From the NCBI GenBank assembly GCA_013339895.1, contig JABACO010000016.1, positions 310,001 to 374,000 on the forward strand: a stretch of 64,000 nt of DNA, written 5' to 3'. The notes beneath the pieces were generated by a model that saw only the letters and a list, made by a program, of their open reading frames with translations, was not told where the DNA came from and did no database searches. Positions 12,164 to 23,878 of the stretch are shown in pieces (position 1 is the first letter of the stretch; every line of letters starts with the position of its first letter). The stretch comes from Ephydatia muelleri. Its lineage: Eukaryota > Porifera > Demospongiae > Spongillida > Spongillidae. The position numbers were made by a program, and so were the translations under genes.

Positions 12164-12745
12164 TTCGACGTGCAATGTACACGTATTTCAAACACCACTT
12201 TCGCTTCAGTGAAGCTTTTACCTCGTTACCAGCTGCTGTGTTGCCGGACAACTAATAAGTGCATACAGTACCATGGTACTTGTAATACATCATTGACAGC
12301 GACAGCTGCTAAAATTTGATAGTTCAATTAAAAGATTTCAGCGTTTGAAAAGTCTCCCGGACTTTCCAACCAAAGCAACCGAGTCGCCAATTTTTTGTTT
12401 TCTAAAATTGTTAATATGTGCAACGGGAACTATAAGGCTTCGTTGAGGATTCAATACGAATCTATTCGGTTTGAAAAGTCTTTTGTTAAGATCTATACAG
12501 CGCTTGGTGACAGCTATTGATCGACCATGCGAAAGGCCCGGCACGTTGTTGTGTACGTGTGCGTGTGTGTGTGTTGTGTGTGGGTACGTACGCATGTGTA
12601 TGCATACGTGTTTGCACTAATATGACCCCCACTCCTCCCTTTTAAAAAATCAAATAAAACAACTTTAAAATGGTTGAAGTGTACAAACATATCAAATTCA
12701 GAGACAGAAGTATCATTGCACACATCAGAGAGGAGAGAGGAAGCA
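12164..12745. other. intergenic region PRDM / GTF2B
   Basis: Contains the PRDM 5' region and the GTF2B 3' UTR. A short imperfect GTGTGTGT run lies at 12550-12600. No supported exon. Confidence 0.5.
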
Positions 12746-13556
12746 TCAGTGTTTGGGCAAGTCTTCTAAAGATGTTGCAAAGTGAAAGTCCTGTAGGAAA
12801 CAGCTGACCTTTGGCTGGGTAGAGCAGCCTATAGGACTGTCGTATAGTACTGTCTGCCACACCTACTACATCTCCAACCTCTGGAGTGAGCAAATAACAA
12901 TGATCAATGCAACGAGTGTGTCCATCCATGTCTTTCAAGCATGCACTCCAAAGTAACACATGCTGAGAATATAACACACTTCAGTGCTAATGTCACTAGT
13001 GTCAGAGGGACATACTAACACTGTGTCAAAGAGGCATACTAACACTGTGTCAAGGAGGCATACTAACACTGTGTCAAGGAGCATACTAACTAACATGGTG
13101 TCAAGGAGGCATACTAACTAACACTGTCAAGGAGGCATACTAACTAACACTGTGTCAAGGAGGCATACTAACACTTTGTCAAATAGGCATACTAACACTG
13201 CGTCAAGGAGGCATACTAACACTGTGTCAATGAGGCATACTAACACTGTGTCAAGGAGGCATACTAACTAACACTGTCAAGGAGGCATACTAACTAACAC
13301 TGTGTCAAGGAGGCATACTAACTAACACTGTGTCAAGGAGGCATACTAACTAACACAAGGCATTGCTCAGTGCTACCTCAACTCTTTAAGGTAATCATAA
13401 CAACATGATGTAGGGGTGATTTATATGACACAGGGTGGCCCCAATGAAGTGGGCATCATGTTATGAGTCACTGACTGACCTTTCTGTGTTTTCTTCACGT
13501 CAGAAGCTTGTGAAGCCATGTAGATAGCAGCTGCAGCAATAGATAGGTACACACGC
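12746..13556 (-). CDS. GTF2B: transcription initiation factor IIB, last two exons (partial)
   Basis: TFIIB bridges TBP-bound promoters and RNA polymerase II. Exon 13556-13480 encodes [20 protein letters not shown] from the second cyclin repeat. The final exon 12880-12746 encodes [20 protein letters not shown], then QLFPT and, after a shift of one base, [14 protein letters not shown] and a TGA. The conserved family ending (LFPT-DFxFxT...LP) is split between two frames by an extra base at the CC near 12790, most likely a sequencing error. Without the shift the frame would run 47 non-homologous residues further. The 5' exons would lie in or beyond the gap at 13,807; the gene is therefore incomplete here. 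Confidence 0.93.
13005..13362. repeat. 24-28-bp minisatellite in GTF2B intron
   Basis: About 14 copies of AGGAGGCATACTAACACTGTGTCA, some with an extra CTAA. All lie in the intron between the two GTF2B exons. Confidence 0.95.
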
Positions 13557-13683
13557 CTGAGGAGGTGTTGGTGAATGGAGGAAAGAGGACAGACTGAACA
13601 ACCCATATATGGTAACCAAAGCCATCATGCTCTACCCTAACTGCTGGCAGCTGTAGGTTCAACACCATACCCTCATCAGTAAG

Positions 13684-13806
13684 AATGGGAGAGAGGGAGG
13701 GATGGGAGTGATGGAGGGAGGGTATGATGTGAGGAGGAGGGAAGGGAAGAGGGAGGGAAGGGGGAGAGGGAGGGAGGTATGATGTGAGAAGGAGGGAAGG
13801 GGAAGA
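13684..13806. repeat. purine-rich low-complexity edge of gap
   Basis: A GGGAGGGAGGGATGGGA-type purine run leads directly into the gap. Such polypurine sequence is a plausible reason the contig ended here. Confidence 0.9.
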
Positions 13807-14806
13807 NNNNNNNNNNNNNNNNNNNNNNNNNNNNNNNNNNNNNNNNNNNNNNNNNNNNNNNNNNNNNNNNNNNNNNNNNNNNNNNNNNNNNNNNNNNNNN
13901 NNNNNNNNNNNNNNNNNNNNNNNNNNNNNNNNNNNNNNNNNNNNNNNNNNNNNNNNNNNNNNNNNNNNNNNNNNNNNNNNNNNNNNNNNNNNNNNNNNNN
14001 NNNNNNNNNNNNNNNNNNNNNNNNNNNNNNNNNNNNNNNNNNNNNNNNNNNNNNNNNNNNNNNNNNNNNNNNNNNNNNNNNNNNNNNNNNNNNNNNNNNN
14101 NNNNNNNNNNNNNNNNNNNNNNNNNNNNNNNNNNNNNNNNNNNNNNNNNNNNNNNNNNNNNNNNNNNNNNNNNNNNNNNNNNNNNNNNNNNNNNNNNNNN
14201 NNNNNNNNNNNNNNNNNNNNNNNNNNNNNNNNNNNNNNNNNNNNNNNNNNNNNNNNNNNNNNNNNNNNNNNNNNNNNNNNNNNNNNNNNNNNNNNNNNNN
14301 NNNNNNNNNNNNNNNNNNNNNNNNNNNNNNNNNNNNNNNNNNNNNNNNNNNNNNNNNNNNNNNNNNNNNNNNNNNNNNNNNNNNNNNNNNNNNNNNNNNN
14401 NNNNNNNNNNNNNNNNNNNNNNNNNNNNNNNNNNNNNNNNNNNNNNNNNNNNNNNNNNNNNNNNNNNNNNNNNNNNNNNNNNNNNNNNNNNNNNNNNNNN
14501 NNNNNNNNNNNNNNNNNNNNNNNNNNNNNNNNNNNNNNNNNNNNNNNNNNNNNNNNNNNNNNNNNNNNNNNNNNNNNNNNNNNNNNNNNNNNNNNNNNNN
14601 NNNNNNNNNNNNNNNNNNNNNNNNNNNNNNNNNNNNNNNNNNNNNNNNNNNNNNNNNNNNNNNNNNNNNNNNNNNNNNNNNNNNNNNNNNNNNNNNNNNN
14701 NNNNNNNNNNNNNNNNNNNNNNNNNNNNNNNNNNNNNNNNNNNNNNNNNNNNNNNNNNNNNNNNNNNNNNNNNNNNNNNNNNNNNNNNNNNNNNNNNNNN
14801 NNNNNN
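13807..14806. other. assembly gap, exactly 1000 N
   Basis: The round length indicates a scaffolder default rather than a measured size. The missing GTF2B 5' exons and the 5' part of the next gene belong here, so the real distance is likely larger. Confidence 0.98.
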
Positions 14807-14937
14807 GCTGTGTGAGAGGATGCCTAAGGAAGAGGTCCAGGAATGTGTACCTCACTGCCTCAAGGTAGGCCTACATGCTCATGACAACACACACACCACA
14901 CACACACACACACACCCACCCACACACACACACCACA

Positions 14938-14984
<47 letters not shown>

Positions 14985-15336
14985 ACACAACACGCACACA
15001 AACACACATGCAAACACAAACACACACACAACACACACACAAACACAACACACATGCAAACACAAACACACACAAAGACACACACAAAGACACACACACA
15101 CAAACACACACAACACACACAAACACAACACACATGCAACACAACACACACAAACACACCAAACACAAACACACACACAAAGACACATACACAAACACCA
15201 CACACACAAAGACACACACAACACCACACACACACAAACACACCCACACACACCACACAACCACACACACACAAACAACCCACACAAACACACACCACAC
15301 ACACAAACCACACACACAAACCACACCCACACACAC

Positions 15337-15386
<50 letters not shown>

Positions 15387-17666
15387 CACACACACAAATA
15401 CACACACACACACAAACACACACACACAAATACACACACACACACACCACACACACACACACACACTGCAGATACAACTCATTCACATCATTTGGTTGCA
15501 CCCATTGTGGCCACACCCCTCACTTGATGTACCACACCCTCATGTGATGCAACTATGACCCACTGAGGTGGTGCCATGAATTACATGTGTGCCTTTACAC
15601 CCTGACAGTGAAGAGAAACGGGCAGGACTCATAGAGCTCCATAGCTTTACCCCTCTTGAAAAGAACTCACAGGACTGCCTAGGGTCCCTCCCGAACACAA
15701 CAATCAGATGGATACAGACGCCTTCACTGCGTCTCTCCCACACCTGTCCCCCATATCCTACTCCTCACAGCTGGTGAGTGAATTCTCCAAGCTATACGAG
15801 ACAGAAGAGTCTCAACTCCCTCTCCCACTACATGGCCCCCACAGGGGGGCCAGCCAGCCCTCCCTTAGTACCTCCTATCTGCCCAAGTTCCCAGACGCCT
15901 CAACATCTCTGGCTGAACCGACTAGAATGGCCCTCAGCCTGGGCATGTCCATGGAGGAGCTGCCTTCCAGGCTCTCTTCCAAGTCCACCACTCCTCCACA
16001 CTCCGCACACGCCTCCACAGAACTCAAGCAACAGAACTCCACAGGAAAATTAGCAGTAGAGGGCAGGATTTCCTTATCTGATAGAGATGAGAAAAAGCCT
16101 TCAACTGAGGAAGAAAGAACTCAAAGGCGAAGACAAAAAGCCTTCAACTGAGGAAGAAAGAAAGCTCAAAGGCGAAGACATTCTGACGTTTAAGACAAGA
16201 CCAACTAGTCCAGCTTCCAGCAAGGACCCAGAGGTCGAGGAAATGGTGCCTACTCCTGGCTCCCCTAGGACAGAGAGAACTCCTCTCACCCAGGCCACCA
16301 CCACCCAGCAAGCTGTCCCAAAGGTTAGGAGCCTATCAGGTCTGACCGTGATCACAAATGTGGGCGCGGATGGAATTAGTGACAAAGAAGGGACGCAATC
16401 CACCATCACAAAGGAATCTGCTGTTCCCTGCCCCCCACAACCTCACCACCCATCCTGGCGTCCAAGACTTGGGAGGACAGGCACCTCCTGCAGCAGCAGC
16501 AGCCAGCTGCAGTAGCCAAGAAAGCAACAGGAAAGAAGCTGAATCTGGAAGCCCTTACCAGCGTGACTCTGCCTAGTACTCCACAGACAAGTGTGCCACA
16601 GGGAAAGGGAAGGTCTGTGTCATTCGCAGAGCCAGGCAAGGACATGACTCGAGTAGCACGCACGAGCACTGTTAGTAACCCACCCAAGATGAGTGACTCC
16701 CCCCAGCAGGGCAGAAGATAGAGGACAAACCAAAGACCACCAGACAACTCTCACGGTTGGAGAAGCTGACATCACTCGACTACATCCGAGCCAGTCTTCG
16801 AGCACGGAAAAAGAAGGTGTCTTTCTCAGTGGCTGACAATAAGCTGACAGACACAAAGAAATTGGACACAAAGCACCCAAAGGAGTCTGGTACGATATAT
16901 AATCGACACACCTCATTTGGCCGGAATTCACCTCCTCCCATGTTCAGTCCGAGTGGAGAGGCGTATGAGGAGGATGTGTTCAGCCCAGAGCCACTCGGTG
17001 CTGGTCACTTCACCAGACACCATTCAGGACACGACGCCATCTTGGGCTACCCCCAGTTGAGTCAACCAGTCTACATGCCTGCCTATGGGGGGTTTGTGCA
17101 GCTAAGTCAAACATACTACCCTCCACTGAGTCAGGGCATCCCTTATCCCTATGTCTCAAACCATCCACACCCTATACAGCCAGACCCATTTGTGTATCAC
17201 GATGACCTCACTCCTGAAGATAGCTATCCTGAACCTGGGTACTCCGAATTAGACCAGCACCGAAGACGTAGCAGAGACTGGAGCCCTGATGCCTACACAG
17301 ACACCAGCCAATGGCTCTGAGCGACATGATGAAGCACCATCTCCAGACAACATGCTCGAAGGAGGCATGCTTCTCGCCCAAAGAAGTCCTAAAAGAGTGT
17401 TTTCACCTGGAGACAACCCAGCAAAGCGTCCAGACACCATGTCCCCTGAGTGGCCCAAGCTGCCGTCAGGTGATCTAGATGATTCTTTTAGAAGCCCAGC
17501 GAGACTTCTAAATAGTGACAATGCACCAAATGATAGTAGAGAGCTAGGCAATGGCACCAAACCAAAGACAAAGCCTCGTGTCTCTTGGAAACCAAGTGTT
17601 GAGTATCACTCAAGAACACCGGATCCAGACTGCGAAGTGGACGATGATAAAGACCGCCGTCTTTGA
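14807..17666 (+). CDS. unrecognised Ser/Pro/Thr-rich protein (partial, frame-broken)
   Basis: I do not recognise this gene. An exon leaving the gap reads LCERMPKEEVQECVPHCLK and ends with GTAGGC at about 14865. After a long CA-repeat intron, open frames run from about 15675 to the stop at 17666: FTASLPHLSPISYSSQL, then a Ser/Thr/Pro-rich stretch, then LEKLTSLDYIRASLRARKKK, Tyr/Pro-rich SQPVYMPAYGGFVQLSQTYY, and a tail with KPRVSWKPSVEYHSRTPD. The coding frame changes at about 16,115 (inside a 45-bp duplication encoding KKPSTEEERKLKGED whose first copy lacks two bases), at about 16,500-16,690 (a run of six C) and near 17,290. I read these as sequencing indels in one long last exon, though a decayed gene is possible. 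It looks largely disordered. Convergent with PIGK, 456 bp away. Confidence 0.5.
14884..15467. repeat. long (CA)n / CACACAAACAC simple repeat
   Basis: About 580 bp of CA-rich simple repeat inside an intron. It accounts for the His/Thr-rich frames on the plus strand and Cys/Val-rich frames on the minus strand. Confidence 0.97.
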
Positions 17667-18122
17667 CACCAATGCATTGCATGTTGTCATGGTGATGCAC
17701 GTGTTTTAATATTATCATATTGTATGCTTTCACACATGAACTAATATTGTCAGAAATTGTGCCTTTGCACTAGCAAATCACATCTGGTAGTGCAAAGCCC
17801 CAACAGTTCCTTTTTTTATATTGATGCACAAGTGTTTACCCCAATTTCTAAATGGTCTCCTACCTTGGAATGACAAACATTGCGAACCCTAGCACCCTAT
17901 TTTGTGGGCAACATACCAACAGCACTCTCCTTTAGGTATGGAGTACAATAGCACCATACTTTTCTGAGCCTCAATTTTTTCTGAAGTGGCATTTGTAAAT
18001 CAAACAAAATTGCATTCAAGAGGAACTCAACAAGAAATTGACATATTGTTGTGCATGAAAACATGAAAGACTGACATGTAATCATGTACCAAACAAATAT
18101 TTACAACAGACCCTGTATTTAA
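17667..18122. other. convergent 3' UTR / intergenic region
   Basis: AT-rich sequence between two converging gene ends. No exon is supported. Confidence 0.5.
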
Positions 18123-20752
18123 TCAGCCATGATAGTTTGCCTTTGATGGAAAAGGCAAGAGGGCATCATGGAGTCCAGCTGCAATCAAAACAATCGCTCC
18201 TACGACAACTGCCATGGCAACAGGAATATAGGTGGAGTCTGGACTATATCTTACAGATAGCTCCTGACTTGAAATGTTCTGGAAATGAGTAGAAGACATA
18301 TTTAAGTAAACGTACGGGATCGTTTCCGTGAAAAGGGCCTAACGCATGTTTTTTTCAAGATTTCAATTTATATATTTTAATATTCTTTAAGTCTGAAATG
18401 TTCTCTATGCATTGCTTCTTACGTACTGAAAATCGAAGTATCTGTCGTGGAGTTGTAAGGCTCTGAATTTTTAATTAGCCATGCATTCAACACGGGCGTT
18501 ACATTTCTATAGTGCGTACTGGAAATTTATAATGTATGCGTTCGATCCTTTTCCCATACACCACACTAATAGCTCTGCAGCAGAATTTAAGCAAGCACAT
18601 ACTCCAACCATAATCCAACAGGACATGGAAATATAGCTGATGTTAACCCCACACTAGAGCAGCTGCTTACCACATGTTCCCATGGTGACAGATAATATGC
18701 CAGAGTGGGCAGAGGAGTGCTGGGAGTGTCTTGTCTGTTTATGAATAACAAGAGAAACATTACCACAGACACTAAGTGTGGTGATTTAGTGGATTCCGCC
18801 ATACAAGCTGATTAGAAATGAACCTACTTTGTACGCTCTATGTTGCCCTGTGTGTTGCCCTGTGTGTTGCCTGTGTGTTGTCCTGATTGGGTAGTACAGT
18901 GATGCTCATGAGCTCAATACTTCTGACGCTGCCCAAAGAAGTCGGTCACAAGAGTCTTCACTCCAAGTTAAAACAAGAAACACATGACAGGTTAATACGG
19001 GTGATGAATGCACGTTTTACAGTGTTCAAGCTTCTTCTGAACAGATCTGCCCTAACTGTTGGGGTGGACTTTACGTCTTCTTTTCCTAAATGAGGCAACT
19101 AGAAATAGTGCCACTCAAAGAGAGTGTGTAAGAGATGGCACTTACAATTTCTCCATGGTTACTTGACTTGCAGGGCTTACACTTTCCAAAAACTCCAGTG
19201 CGTAGTATGTCCATCGATCAATGATGTGCACCCGATGTCCGTGTCTGGATGGTGCTAGCATAGCAATCATATAACAACTAAGATCATGTGACAACCATTT
19301 CGATCATGTGACATGAGAGAGATCATTGTGACCTGAATCATGCACACACAGTCGCTATACCAGGACCAACTCCTACCACTCACACATACTCTTCCCCCAG
19401 GCCCTCCTCTACACAGCTGCTTGATGACGATGCAATGATGTTGACCCTTCCCCAGGCCTTACCGACAAGGACTCTTCCCCTATACGGCTACTCGAGGATG
19501 CAATGATGTTGACCCTTCCCCAGGCCTTACCCGACAAGGACTCTTCCCCCTATACGGCTACTCGAGGATGCAATGATGTTGGGAGAGTAGAACAGCTTGA
19601 ACATGGAGGCAGCCTGGCAGGAGTCAATGAGAAAGAGTATCTCATTGTACCTGAACAGAGAAATGAGTGTATGTGAAGATGGGATGGCAGCTATTGTAAG
19701 GAAGGAGGTAAGATGTGGGTGCTAAGGTATGGGAAAGAGGTGGGCACTATTAAGAAGGAAGGTGACCACACCTCTTCTTTTGCCCACATCTGTTCAAATG
19801 CAGCTGCAAGTTCAGCATTTGAAATCTCCTGTGAATCTTGGAACTTGAGGAAACCATTACCTCCATGACCTGGTCATGAACAGGGTGAAGATAATTATTG
19901 ACTTAACCCCATATTTCAGAAGTTAGGTCATAGAGACATTTGCATACACACACACACACACACATACACACACACACATACACACACACACACATACACA
20001 GACACCTGTCATGTAGATCAATATATTACTCCTGTCGTCTGTCAGAAGCCTTTTGGATCGTGGTACACTGGAATCCAGACGCCCTTGCAAACCAACACAC
20101 CAACTTTAACCATGTGTACTTCTGAATTCATACAGACCTGTTAACACACGGATCAAATATTCAACTGTCACCTGTAGATTTTCATTCAGAAAGCGCCCAA
20201 ATGAAGCACGTGACCATCCCATCGCTCCACCCACCTCATATCCTCTATAGTCCACTTCGACGTCATCTCCATACACGTTAATAGCTTTATTCTCGTTGTT
20301 GAAGACAGTGGCTGCAAGCGGGGAACAATGTGACTAGCGCTTTACGCGAAAGCCCTTGCGGTCCCCACGCACCTGGCCTGGGGTTCCTGGCGTTACACGC
20401 CATGTCGTCAGCAAGCATGAGGATGATGTTGCTTTTGAGAAGGCGATACAGTGAATCATGGAAGGCAGAAATGAAAACAAGATGGATTTACTTACCTGTC
20501 GGGGATTCCTAATCTCTTTACACTCCTGTACATGGACAAAGTGTTGGCAACGTGGCGGTAGTTGAACCAATAGCGTGAAGAGCACACCTGGTGTATGTGT
20601 GTGTGTGCGTGTAACGCAAAATTGTGCTACACAGCTTTTTACATCTTCCATACCAACACCGCCCAGTTATTCGTGTGGGTGCTCTTCGAACTCGCCGCTC
20701 TACATACAGTCCACAATGCAACAAAGAGCGCGCAGCTTAATCGCATATCCAT
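18123..20752 (-). CDS. PIGK: GPI-anchor transamidase catalytic subunit (GPI8)
   Basis: A C13-family cysteine protease in the ER membrane that cleaves the GPI signal and attaches the anchor. Exon 1 starts at 20752 ([20 protein letters not shown], a signal peptide) and leads into [11 protein letters not shown]. Then come [18 protein letters not shown] (ends about 20500), [17 protein letters not shown] (about 20400), [65 protein letters not shown] with the catalytic His, [18 protein letters not shown] with the catalytic Cys (about 19640), [19 protein letters not shown] (about 19200), [12 protein letters not shown] (about 18930), [16 protein letters not shown] (about 18680) and a last exon 18278-18123 with one membrane segment ([20 protein letters not shown]). 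One base is missing at a G run near 19231, breaking the phase. The MKKS stop is only 56 bp upstream of the ATG. Confidence 0.95.
19396..19580 (-). repeat. tandem copies of a PIGK exon/splice-donor junction
   Basis: A segment of about 68-70 bp is present twice nearly perfectly and a third time in diverged form. It contains the end of the Cys-containing exon ([11 protein letters not shown]) and its GTAAGGCC donor. The gene therefore carries repeated candidate 5' splice sites in series. The exon-proximal copy has extra G bases in two runs. Confidence 0.85.
19950..20003. repeat. (CA)n microsatellite in PIGK intron
   Basis: A CA-rich run with ATACACAC interruptions between two PIGK exons. Confidence 0.9.
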
Positions 20753-20808
20753 ATGATCGACGTTCCCGCGTCCCTAGTTATTGATTTAGTCGAATTGCAT
20801 TATTAAGA

Positions 20809-23801
20809 TCACGTTGCCGCACGTAATACATACGCAATTCTTAATAAGTTGCTGGCCAGTTCGCCTGACAGTTCTACAGCCTTCATCTTTATGAAACACA
20901 GGTCAACGGCAGACACACAGTGGCTGTGTCCTTTGTCCTGTTCCATCGTTGCTGCCTCCACAAGAACGTTAGGAACAAGCTCTCCTGGCTTCAGACACCT
21001 CCACTGGCATCCATGTGGAAGCTCCGTCAGTGCCACAGCACCACAGTTGCACATCTTTATGGCTAGCATGCTGTTCTGTTGGTCATGTGACATCCCTTCC
21101 ACCTCATCCACAGGAGGGAACTGCCAACAGTGATGTGTGGACAGATCTGTCACAACGGGTCCTCCCACTTTGCCAATGCTTCGAGCCACCGAATCGAAAC
21201 TGGCAGTGATCATATCTATCACTGTGTCATACGTCCCTGGTAGAGGATATAAAAGACACCATACGTACACATCACATACAAACACACTTCTTCCTTGGTC
21301 AATGTCAGTGCAGTTGGATCCTATAAAGAGCGCAAACAAACTTCCAACACTTTTGTTAATTCACAACTTCATACATCTTTCCATCCCTTACCTCACCACC
21401 CTTGCTACACACCCAATCAAAGTACCCCATGACTCACTTCTATCACACTGGAGTTGTGCCAGCGTCTCAGAGGTCACCCCGTCCCTCAACTGGAGTGGGC
21501 AGGGTAGGTCATTTCAAGGGTCCGGGATTACATCACCCACCTTCTCCTGCAGGTGAGCTCCTAGCATGGTTTCCATACATCCTCCTCCATATACCACGTG
21601 CGGATGATATAGACTCGTCTCCAGGACAGACACTGAGCAGTTTGAGGATATCTGGTGAGCCACCTGGATGTGTCACCAGACTGTCCCCTCACCCCTCATC
21701 TACTCCACGACACAGACTGTCCCCTCCCCTCCTCACCTACTCCACGACACAGACTGTCCCCTCACCCCTCACCTACTCCACGACACAGACTGTCCCCTCA
21801 CCCACTTCACGATACAGACTGTCCCCCTCCTCCCTCACCTACTCCATGACACAGAGGCACCAACTCATCTGCATCCACATCCGAGTTGCAATGAAGAACA
21901 AGTGTTGCATGGGGACTAGACCCCTCTAGGATGAGGAACCTTCAAATGTGCACCCTTACTACAAAGGAAGCAAAGGTTGCAATGGGGCTATACCTCTTGT
22001 CTTTAATGACCATAGGAGTGATGCTATTTAGAGCACCCCACCAGCTGGACGGATAGTTCAAGGAGAAGGAGCTAATGACTTCTCCACCTATCACATTCTT
22101 CACAGTACTGATGTACATGCTTGACAATCTGTCTAACACGACAACACCCTAAACGTTTGATAACACCATTTATAAGTCTTTGGCACACACTCAATCCTCA
22201 CTCACCTGGGCTTCAAAATAGCTCTTTACTCTTCTATGTATACACCTCTGACACCCCACAAAGCCAACACCTTGACGCACCAGAGACTCAGCCATCTCCA
22301 GTATCCGGCCCACCATCACACCCTCCACATCCACACGCCCCATAGGTACATCTGATTCCAAATGAAGTCCATCCGGATAACCTTTTTTGGGGGGTAATTG
22401 ATCGGACATGTACAGACATAATTCAATGGGTTTCACAAACCATCTGACGGGTCCCCAGCCATAGATATGTCAAATAGAGCAGAGACTATTTTCCCTCTTG
22501 CATCTCTTTGACCACAAGTTGCTCAGGGTAATGCTCAAGGTCCCAGTCATGCACTTCTACAAGGAGGCCTCTGATCAAGCTAGAACCATCACCAGTAGTG
22601 TTGCCCACTACAGGATGCAAATGAAACTGTTGTTTTGAACAAAATGAGTGTGTGTCTCCTGGAGCAGGAACAATGTGCAGGAAAGCCTGGGGAGGAGGAA
22701 GATGACTCCTATGAAGTTGAGACACATATCACATGGATGTCACATGAGGGAGACACGGATATCACATGAAGAAGAGGTGATGCCACATGAAAGAGACGTG
22801 GATGTCACATGAGGAAGATGTGGATGTCACATGAGGAAGAGGTGGATGTCACATGAGGGAGAGGTGGATGTCACATGAGGGAGAGGTGGATGTCACATGA
22901 GGGAGAGGTGTATGTCACATGAGGGAGAGGTGGATGTCACATGAGGGAGAGGTGGATGTCACATGAGGGAGAGGTGGATGTCACATGAGGGAGAGGCGGA
23001 TGTCACATGAGGGAGAGGTGGATGTCACATGAGGGAGAGGTGGATGTCACATGACAGAGAGGTGTATGTCACATGGAAAAGGGGGAAGACCTGTAAGTAA
23101 TATTTAGGGAGACATACCTGTAGTAACAATGAGGCAATACGATCCTGAGTTGTCTTGTCTAGTCCACTGACAGGCCTGGTACACAGCATAGATCGAACCA
23201 GTGTCATGAACCATGCAGCAGACGTGGGTATCTCCAGTTTACACACGCAGTTGCTGCTCCTCAGGTACGACGCTACCTGCAGCATGGTCCAGCCAATCAC
23301 CGCCGACACCTTGCGTCGTGGCAACCCAAGGTCCAGCCCCTTTAGGATGAGGCTGCAAGCAATGGGGCATGACTTGAGTGCCTGGTGGGGCTGGGTACCC
23401 GTCACGGAGCTTCGTACTTGGTGCTCAGCAGCGTGGCGAATAGACCCGCCTCCTGGTATTGGGCGGAGAAGCTCTGGAGGGAGGTCACGAGAAGCTGTAT
23501 CACGCGACTCTTCGTCTTCCACAGGGAGAGCAGTCTTTGCGAGCTTGAGGTGAGAGAGGTGTGCCCCGAAAGCACCGGTTGAACCGCCAGAATCCTTGGG
23601 GTGATACGATTAAATGTCTCCACTGTACTCGTGATACACACCTTCCTTTGGGGCCATAACACGATTGTGCAGCAAATCGGAGGTTCTCTAGTTCGGTTCG
23701 AACTTCTTCCGAGTCGAGTGGAAGCTTCTGCAGATGCGCATTAAATATAGTGACTAACAAACGTACGGCATTTTCCTCTTTCTCACCTCCAGCTGAGCCA
23801 T
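20809..23801 (-). CDS. MKKS: McKusick-Kaufman/Bardet-Biedl 6 chaperonin-like protein
   Basis: A group II chaperonin-like protein that helps assemble the BBSome at the basal body. Start at 23801 (MAQLE; the first short exon is tentative), then SEEVRTELENLRFAAQSCYG, ILAVQPVLSG followed by QYQEAGLFATLLST, a 65-nt intron, LILKGLDLGLPRRKVSAVIG, LVRSMLCTRPVSGLDKTTQD (to about 23120), AFLHIVPAPGDTHSFCSK (22690-22485), a KPIELCLYMSDQLPPKKG exon near 22400, GRILEMAESLVRQGVGFVGC (about 22300), a DRLSSMYISTVKNVIGGEV exon (about 22130-21960), a SETLAQLQCD exon (about 21460), and the final exon with TYDTVIDMITASFDSVAR, VVTDLSTHHCWQFPPVDEVE and ELSGELASNLLRIAYVL (stop TGA 20809). The order and spacing match the animal MKKS chaperonin fold throughout. 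Internal exon ends are approximate. Divergent from MRPS16. Confidence 0.9.
21680..21870. repeat. about 31-bp minisatellite in MKKS intron
   Basis: Five to six copies of CCTACTCCACGACACAGACTGTCCCCTC-like units. Confidence 0.93.
22735..23075. repeat. about 22-bp minisatellite in MKKS intron
   Basis: About 15 copies of GATGTCACATGAGGGAGAGG-type units. Confidence 0.95.
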
Positions 23802-23878
23802 GATGTCATCTCCAGGACACACGTGCGTGTTGATTACGTTGGGAGGGGGATTCAGAGGGTTAACACTATTAAAGTATT
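23802..23878. promoter_or_regulatory. 77-bp bidirectional promoter MKKS / MRPS16
   Basis: Only 77 bp separate two divergent start codons, so both genes must share core promoter sequence here or start within one another's 5' UTR. Confidence 0.7.

Noticed and set aside
12785..12815. An 18-nt intron near the end of GTF2B (GTCAGCTGTTTCCTACAG)
   Set aside because: Removing it would delete the conserved LFPT residues; a one-base insertion explains the frame change better.
13005..13362. Repeated TACTAAC, the consensus branch-point sequence
   Set aside because: It lies on the plus strand while the host gene GTF2B is on the minus strand, so it cannot serve as its branch point.
13659..14855. Open frames across the N gap
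   Set aside because: They exist only because N is read as X; the same applies to 46669-48186.
14820..15558. Overlapping His/Thr-rich and Cys/Val-rich open frames of about 200 residues
   Set aside because: These are six-frame shadows of a (CA)n tract in an intron.
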